From an uncultured Roseovarius sp. (GTDB lineage: Bacteria; Pseudomonadota; Alphaproteobacteria; Rhodobacterales; Rhodobacteraceae), in contig NZ_CANLER010000003.1 of assembly GCF_947489715.1 (NCBI RefSeq), positions 124,001 through 188,000 on the forward strand: DNA of 64,000 nt, given 5' to 3'. The notes under the pieces were generated by a model that saw nothing but the letters and a program-made list of their open reading frames with translations, had not been told where the DNA came from and did not search any database. The position numbers and the translations under genes are program-made. Positions 59,764 to 64,000 of the stretch are shown in pieces (within the stretch, counting starts at the first letter, position 1; each line of letters starts with the position of its first letter).

Positions 59764-61029
59764 TTACCGGCGCAGGCAGGCGATGTAAAATCCGTCCATC
59801 CCACCTTGTTCGGCCCAGTAATCCGGGCGTAGCCGTAGCCCGCCCTCTTCGGTAATCCATGCAGGATCGACACCGGGCAGGTTCAGCGCATCCGCGTCTG
59901 TGTGCAGCCCATCATGGCGGGCCAGCGCCTCATCGACCTGGCATTCGCCCTCGTCGGGCAGCAGCGAGCATGTGCAATAGACCAGCCTGCCGCCGGGCTT
60001 GAGCAGGGTCAAAGCATGGTCGATCATCCGTGCCTGAAGCGCGATTAGTTCACCGAAATCCGACCCATCCTTGGCATAGGCAAGGTCCGGATGACGTCGG
60101 ATCGTGCCTGTGGCAGAACAAGGCGCATCCAGCAGTACCGCATCGTAAAACCCTTGGTGTTCCAGCGCGTCACCGACCACGCAGGTGGCCTCCAGCCCGG
60201 TCCGTTTGAGGTTTTCAGTCACCCGTTGCATCCGTCTTTCGGACAGGTCAAGCGCGGTTACGTTGGCCCCAGCAGCGGCCAGTTGCAGGGTTTTCCCTCC
60301 TGGCGCGGCGCAAAGGTCGAGGATTTTCTCACCCGGCTGCGGACGCAAAACCTGTATTGGCAGGGCCGCAGCCGCATCCTGCACCCACCAATCACCCGTC
60401 TCGAACCCCGGCAGGGCCGACACCTGACCGGCATCCATCAACCGGATCGTACCTGTGGACAAAAGCGCACCGCCGAGCTTCTCAGCCCAGCCCTCCGGCT
60501 CAACCTTGATCGTGATATCCAGCGGCGCCCCTGCAAAATGCACCTTTTCCATCATATTCACCGGGTTCGCGCCCCAAGCGGCCACCAGCGGCTCGCGCAG
60601 CCAGGTGGGCAGTCGCGGCAGGCGCAGATCGTTCCAGGGCTTGCCCGCATCTCCCGCCATCTTGCGCAGCACGGCGTTGACCAGACCCTTCAGCTTGGCA
60701 TGGCGGCGGTCATTACCCAGCAGGCCAACAAGCTCGTGAACCACCCCATGCGCATCGCCGCCCATACACAGCTCGACCGTGCCCAGGCGCAGGATATTAT
60801 GTACATGCAGCGCTGGCGCCTTGCGCAATTGACGGTTCAGCAGCCGATCAGCCCGGTCAAGTCCCCGCAACGTATCATTTGCCAGCCTTTGCGCGCGGGC
60901 CCGGTCGGCGGGTTCCAGACGATCCAGCTTACCACTGGCGATCAGGTCCGACATCAGCCTCCCTTCGCCCAATATCTGATCCAGCAGGTAAACCGCTGAT
61001 CGGCGGGCGGTGAAGTGCGGGGCGTTCAT
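59764..61029 (-). CDS. rsmB: RsmB/NOP-family 16S rRNA m5C methyltransferase
   Basis: Methylates a cytosine of 16S rRNA (C967 in E. coli numbering). I choose the ATG at 61029 because AAGGA lies eight bases upstream; the ATG at 61035 is too close to it. The 421-residue protein has an N-terminal NusB-like RNA-binding domain (about 8-140) and the SAM domain with 'LDLCAAPGGKTLQLAAAGANVTALDLSERRMQRV' and the catalytic motif 'VLLDAPCSATGTIRRHPDLAY' plus 'YCTCSLLPDEGE' (both catalytic Cys). It diverges from the SdhAF4-type gene. Confidence 0.96.
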   Translation of the reverse strand: MNAPHFTARRSAVYLLDQILGEGRLMSDLIASGKLDRLEPADRARAQRLANDTLRGLDRADRLLNRQLRKAPALHVHNILRLGTVELCMGGDAHGVVHELVGLLGNDRRHAKLKGLVNAVLRKMAGDAGKPWNDLRLPRLPTWLREPLVAAWGANPVNMMEKVHFAGAPLDITIKVEPEGWAEKLGGALLSTGTIRLMDAGQVSALPGFETGDWWVQDAAAALPIQVLRPQPGEKILDLCAAPGGKTLQLAAAGANVTALDLSERRMQRVTENLKRTGLEATCVVGDALEHQGFYDAVLLDAPCSATGTIRRHPDLAYAKDGSDFGELIALQARMIDHALTLLKPGGRLVYCTCSLLPDEGECQVDEALARHDGLHTDADALNLPGVDPAWITEEGGLRLRPDYWAEQGGMDGFYIACLRR

Positions 61030-61098
61030 GGGCATTTTCCTTGGCGGCGGGCTGCGCGCGGCATATATCAGGGGCACAAGACCAAAGGAACCCCGACG

Positions 61099-61275
61099 AT
61101 GAGCGATAACGCCCACGACCTGCCCCCCGAAGCCATCCGTGCGCTGGCGGAGGCCGAAGAGCGCCGCAAGCAAGCCGAGGCGCTGGATCTGCCGAAAGAG
61201 CTGGGTGGCCGCAAAGGCCCTGAACCCGTGCGTTATGGTGATTGGGAGAAAAAGGGGATCGCGGTCGATTTCTGA
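61099..61275 (+). CDS. DUF1674 / SdhAF4-type succinate dehydrogenase assembly factor
   Basis: A 58-residue protein ending 'LPKELGGRKGPEPVRYGDWEKKGIAVDF', the hallmark of the DUF1674/Sdh8 (SdhAF4) family that protects flavinylated SdhA during assembly in mitochondria. The N-terminal half is a charged helix. The start at 61099 follows AAGGAA about seven bases upstream; the frame continues up across the rsmB promoter but without a signal. No sdh genes are in the window. Confidence 0.92.
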   Translation: MSDNAHDLPPEAIRALAEAEERRKQAEALDLPKELGGRKGPEPVRYGDWEKKGIAVDF

Positions 61276-61287
61276 CGCGGAAACCCT

Positions 61288-61908
61288 TCAGACCAGCGAC
61301 GTCACCCACAGGATCGTGGCATCCTCTTCGCTGGTCGAAGTCACGTTATGCCCCATCGTGGCATCGTAATAAGCGCTGTCGCCCCGGCGCATCTCGATCG
61401 GCTCATAGAACTCGGTATATAGCCGGATCACGCCAGTCAGCACATACAGAAACTCCTCGCCATCATGGCGCACCCAGCCATCGAATTCTTCGATACTGCG
61501 GGCGCGGATGCGGGCGCGGTACGGCAGCATCTGCTTCTTGGTCAGCATCTCACCCAGCAATTCATGCTCATAGGTGGTTGTTGCCTGATGCGCGCCTGTC
61601 CCGGCTTTCGTCACCGACATCCGGCCATTGATCTTGTCCCGCTGCGGTGGGGTGAAAAGCTGAGGAACCGAAATTTCCAACCCAACCGCCAGCTTTTTCA
61701 GCGCATCATAGGTGGGCGACATCTGCCCGTTTTCGATCTTGCTGAGGGTCGAGCGGGCCAGACCCGCCTGCGTCGCCGCCTGCTCCAGCGTCCATTTGCG
61801 TGCCTTGCGCAACTCGCGCACCCTTTCGCCCAGGTTCAGGGGCTCGGTCTCGGCCGATTTGCCGTTTTCACGGGCGATGCGGATCAGGTTGCCATGCGAT
61901 TGGGTCAT
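61288..61908 (-). CDS. XRE-family regulator with cupin domain
   Basis: A 206-residue regulator: helix-turn-helix at about 28-85 ('LGERVRELRKARKWTLEQAATQAGLARSTLSKIENGQMSPTYDALKKLAVGLEISVPQLF') and a C-terminal cupin (about 120-205, 'RSIEEFDGWVRHDGEEFLYVLTGVIRLYTEFYEPIEMRRGDSAYYDATMGHNVTS') that would bind a small ligand. Such proteins often control polyamine, amino-acid or aldehyde genes. It diverges from the acyl-CoA ligase gene across 65 bp, which is its most likely target. Confidence 0.93.
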   Translation of the reverse strand: MTQSHGNLIRIARENGKSAETEPLNLGERVRELRKARKWTLEQAATQAGLARSTLSKIENGQMSPTYDALKKLAVGLEISVPQLFTPPQRDKINGRMSVTKAGTGAHQATTTYEHELLGEMLTKKQMLPYRARIRARSIEEFDGWVRHDGEEFLYVLTGVIRLYTEFYEPIEMRRGDSAYYDATMGHNVTSTSEEDATILWVTSLV

Positions 61909-61973
61909 GGGTCCAGTTTACCGCATCGCTCGCAACACTTGCAACCAGCGGCATGGGGGCCTAAGCCATCAAA

Positions 61974-63491
61974 ATGACCTCGCTTTTCGATCAAGGCCCG
62001 CCACCGCCCTGCCCCCAAAGTTTCAACATGGCTGCACATGTGCTGGGCCGTGCGGATACGCAGCCTGATAAGGTTGCGCTCGCGGTTCTGGGGCTGTCGG
62101 GTGCTGAACGCTGGAACTTTGGCCGGTTGAAGGCGGCCGTGCTGGGCACCGCGTCCGGGCTGCTGGAGACAGGCTTGAAACCCGGTGACATCGTGCTGAT
62201 GCGGCTGGGCAACACGGTTGAATTCCCCATCGCCTACCTGGCCTGCATGGCTGTCGGGCTGGTGCCGGTGCCGACCTCGTCGCAACTGACCGAACCCGAA
62301 GTTGCGAACATTATCGACACGCTGGCCCCCGCCGCGATCCTGCTGGGCGAAGGCATCGCGTGTCCGGAAACCGAAACAGCAACCATCGACCAGCGCACGC
62401 TTGAGGCGATGCGCGATTTACCACCTGCCGCCTATCACATGGGCGATCCCGACCGGCTGGCCTATATCATCTACACTTCGGGTACCTCGGGCGTGCCGCG
62501 CGCCGTGGCCCATGCCCATCGTGCGATCTGGGCGCGGCAGATGATGTTCGACGGCTGGTATGGCCTGCGCGAGGATGACCGACTTCTGCACGCTGGCGCC
62601 TTCAACTGGACCTACACGCTGGGTACCGGGCTGATGGACCCCTGGACCAAGGGTGCCACTGCCCTGATCCCGCAGCCCGGCATCGCACCCGACCAACTGC
62701 CGCTGTTGATGAAACGCCACGATGCGACGATCTTTGCCGCAGCCCCTGGCGTGTTCCGCAAATTCCTGCGCGATGATACACCGCTCAGCCTGCCGAAACT
62801 CCGCCACGCGCTTTCCGCAGGCGAGAAGATGTCGGACCGGGTGCGCGCCAACTGGAACGCGGCCACGGGCACGAAGGTCTACGAAGCCTACGGCATGTCC
62901 GAATGTTCGACCTTCATCTCCGGCAACCCGACCCATCCCGCCGCGCCGGGCACACTGGGCCGTCCGCAGCAGGGCCGCCATGTGGCGATCATCGACGAAA
63001 ACGGCCCGGTGCCGCTGGGACAGGAAGGTACGATTGCCATCCACCGTTCCGACCCCGGCCTGATGCTGGGCTACATGCACGCCGCCGAAGACACCGCCGC
63101 GCACTTTCAGGGCGACTGGTTCGTGACCGGTGATCAGGGCAGCATGGATGCCGATGGCCAAATCACCTATCTGGGCCGCGCCGATGACATGATGAACGCA
63201 GGCGGCTACCGCGTCTCCCCGCTCGAGGTCGAGGCCGCGCTCAACTCCCATCCTGGCATCACCCAGGCCGCCGTCACCGATATCGTGGTGAAAGAGGATG
63301 CCCGCCTGATCATGGCCTTCTATACCGGCCCTGAACCCCTTCCGATCGAGACGCTTCAAGCGCACACAGCCCAAAGCCTCGCGCCTTATAAATGCCCCCG
63401 TGGGTTCTTCCACGTCGACACCCTGCCGACCGGGGCAAATGGCAAACTCCTGCGGCGCAAATTGCGCCCGATTTATGAAAGCCTGCAATGA
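61974..63491 (+). CDS. AMP-dependent acyl-CoA ligase (benzoate-CoA-ligase-like)
   Basis: A 505-residue ANL-superfamily enzyme: ATP/phosphate loop 'AYIIYTSGTSGVPRAVAHAHRAIWARQMMFDGWYGLREDDRLLHAGAFNWTYTLGTGLMDPWTKGATAL', adenylate motif 'VYEAYGMSECSTFISGNP', 'GDWFVTGDQGSMDADGQITYLGRADDMMNAGGYRVSP' and the C-terminal catalytic Lys in 'TGANGKLLRRKL'. The 'FNWTYTLGTGL' segment recalls benzoate/acetate-type ligases; the acid is not known. Overlaps the next gene by ATGA. Likely regulated by the divergent XRE-cupin protein. Confidence 0.92.
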   Translation: MTSLFDQGPPPPCPQSFNMAAHVLGRADTQPDKVALAVLGLSGAERWNFGRLKAAVLGTASGLLETGLKPGDIVLMRLGNTVEFPIAYLACMAVGLVPVPTSSQLTEPEVANIIDTLAPAAILLGEGIACPETETATIDQRTLEAMRDLPPAAYHMGDPDRLAYIIYTSGTSGVPRAVAHAHRAIWARQMMFDGWYGLREDDRLLHAGAFNWTYTLGTGLMDPWTKGATALIPQPGIAPDQLPLLMKRHDATIFAAAPGVFRKFLRDDTPLSLPKLRHALSAGEKMSDRVRANWNAATGTKVYEAYGMSECSTFISGNPTHPAAPGTLGRPQQGRHVAIIDENGPVPLGQEGTIAIHRSDPGLMLGYMHAAEDTAAHFQGDWFVTGDQGSMDADGQITYLGRADDMMNAGGYRVSPLEVEAALNSHPGITQAAVTDIVVKEDARLIMAFYTGPEPLPIETLQAHTAQSLAPYKCPRGFFHVDTLPTGANGKLLRRKLRPIYESLQ

Positions 63492-64000
63492 TTAAGCTTG
63501 ATATAATCTCCGATCCGATCTGCCCGTGGTGCTATATCGGCAAAACCCTGCTGGATCAGGCGCTGGCGCAACGCCCCGACCATCCCTTCGTGATCGAGTG
63601 GCACCCGTTTCAACTGAACCCGGACATGCCCGCCGAAGGCATGGACCGCCACGCGTATCTTGAAGGCAAGTTCGGTGGCAAGGACGGCGCGATCAAGGCT
63701 TATGCCCCGGTGCTGGAACGCGCCGAACAGGCAGGCCTCAAGATCGACTTTGCCGCGATCAAGCGCACCCCTAATACGATCAACGCTCACCGCCTGTTGC
63801 ATTGGGCCGGGATCGAAGAGCGGCAGGATGCGATGGCAATGGCGCTTTTCGCCGCCTATTTCGATGAGGGTCGCGATATTGGCGACGCTGAGGTGCTGGC
63901 GGATGTGGCAGATAGCCTCGACATGGATGGCGCCATGATCCAACGCCTGCTGGAAACCACCGCCGATCTGGAAGACATCCGCGCCCGAGACACGCAGTTC
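63488..64000 (+). CDS. DsbA-family oxidoreductase (FrnE/2-hydroxychromene-2-carboxylate isomerase type), 3' end cut off
   Basis: The first 171 codons are visible. 'LDIISDPICPWCYIGKTLLDQALA' carries a CPWC redox motif, typical of the FrnE-like branch of the thioredoxin fold; 'EWHPFQLNPDMPAEGMDRHAYLEGKFGG' and 'NTINAHRLLHWAGIEERQDAMAMALFAAYFDEGRDIGD' are also typical. No signal peptide, so it acts in the cytoplasm, perhaps on oxidised thiols or as a glutathione-dependent isomerase. It begins in the stop of the acyl-CoA ligase gene and runs off the window end. Confidence 0.92.
   Translation, partial: MIKLDIISDPICPWCYIGKTLLDQALAQRPDHPFVIEWHPFQLNPDMPAEGMDRHAYLEGKFGGKDGAIKAYAPVLERAEQAGLKIDFAAIKRTPNTINAHRLLHWAGIEERQDAMAMALFAAYFDEGRDIGDAEVLADVADSLDMDGAMIQRLLETTADLEDIRARDTQF

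Noticed and set aside
1..64000. CRISPR arrays, insertion sequences, prophage genes or toxin-antitoxin pairs
   Set aside because: No direct-repeat/spacer series longer than the 11-bp arrays, no transposase or integrase motifs, and no phage-type proteins were seen; gene content looks like stable chromosome.

Overview
The window looks like chromosomal DNA of a marine alphaproteobacterium of the Rhodobacteraceae, most likely the Roseobacter group. This rests on GC-rich codon use, dense ATGA-coupled operons, and a typical set of families: BamF/DUF3035, IalB, type-2 lumazine synthase behind an FMN riboswitch, serC-serA next to serB, hydantoinase A/B, methionine gamma-lyase with an Lrp regulator, and a Core-2/I-branching-type glycosyltransferase with a long C-terminal extension. 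I cannot name the species. No rRNA, tRNA, CRISPR array, transposase or phage gene was seen.

Region by region: 1-910 is a truncated DMT exporter. 1236-6974 is a surface-polysaccharide block: ugd, kdsD (KpsF type), and a tightly overlapping gmd / epimerase-reductase / ColD-like operon that best fits GDP-colitose-type dideoxysugar synthesis. 7040-11406 holds an SDR with a TTG start, a YcaQ-family DNA glycosylase, an exported protein of unknown function and a peptide-type solute-binding protein. 11566-13250 is panBC. 13381-19909 holds a Rieske oxygenase, rlmN, a four-gene cinA-like/GNAT/AhpD-like/OmpA operon and sfsA. 19913-24725 holds an acyl-CoA dehydrogenase behind tandem operator-like repeats, map, a class I amidotransferase, an IalB protein and a Rhizobium-type asparaginase. 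25002-28226 holds a small EF-hand protein, the FMN riboswitch with ribH, an ArsR/SRPBCC/YciI operon and another DMT transporter.

28350-32193 is the phosphorylated serine pathway: serB diverges from serC-serA, with a possible serC-motif leader and a phased 11-bp repeat array between serC and serA. 32386-39186 holds HyuA/HyuB, a polytopic membrane protein and an orphan amino-acid-type binding protein. 39547-44610 holds a thioredoxin-TPR/Lon-N/Trm112 operon and an uncharacterised overlapping set (a Tat-type FAD oxidase and membrane proteins). 44704-48044 is a sulfotransferase diverging from a large glycosyltransferase, plus DUF3052-like and HIT genes. 48198-52371 is an Lrp regulator diverging from methionine gamma-lyase and an AceE-like E1 protein, apparently a module for turning methionine into a 2-oxoacid and then an acyl group. 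52486-61029 is a long minus-strand run: rsmB, heparinase-like gene, purH, lspA, bamF and two M16 peptidase genes. 61099-64000 holds an SdhAF4-type factor, an XRE-cupin regulator, an acyl-CoA ligase and a truncated DsbA-family gene.

The most unusual sequence signal is a 40-bp array of four TACCGAC units with an 11-bp period. It occurs twice, almost identically, 29 kb apart (1068-1107 and 30539-30578).
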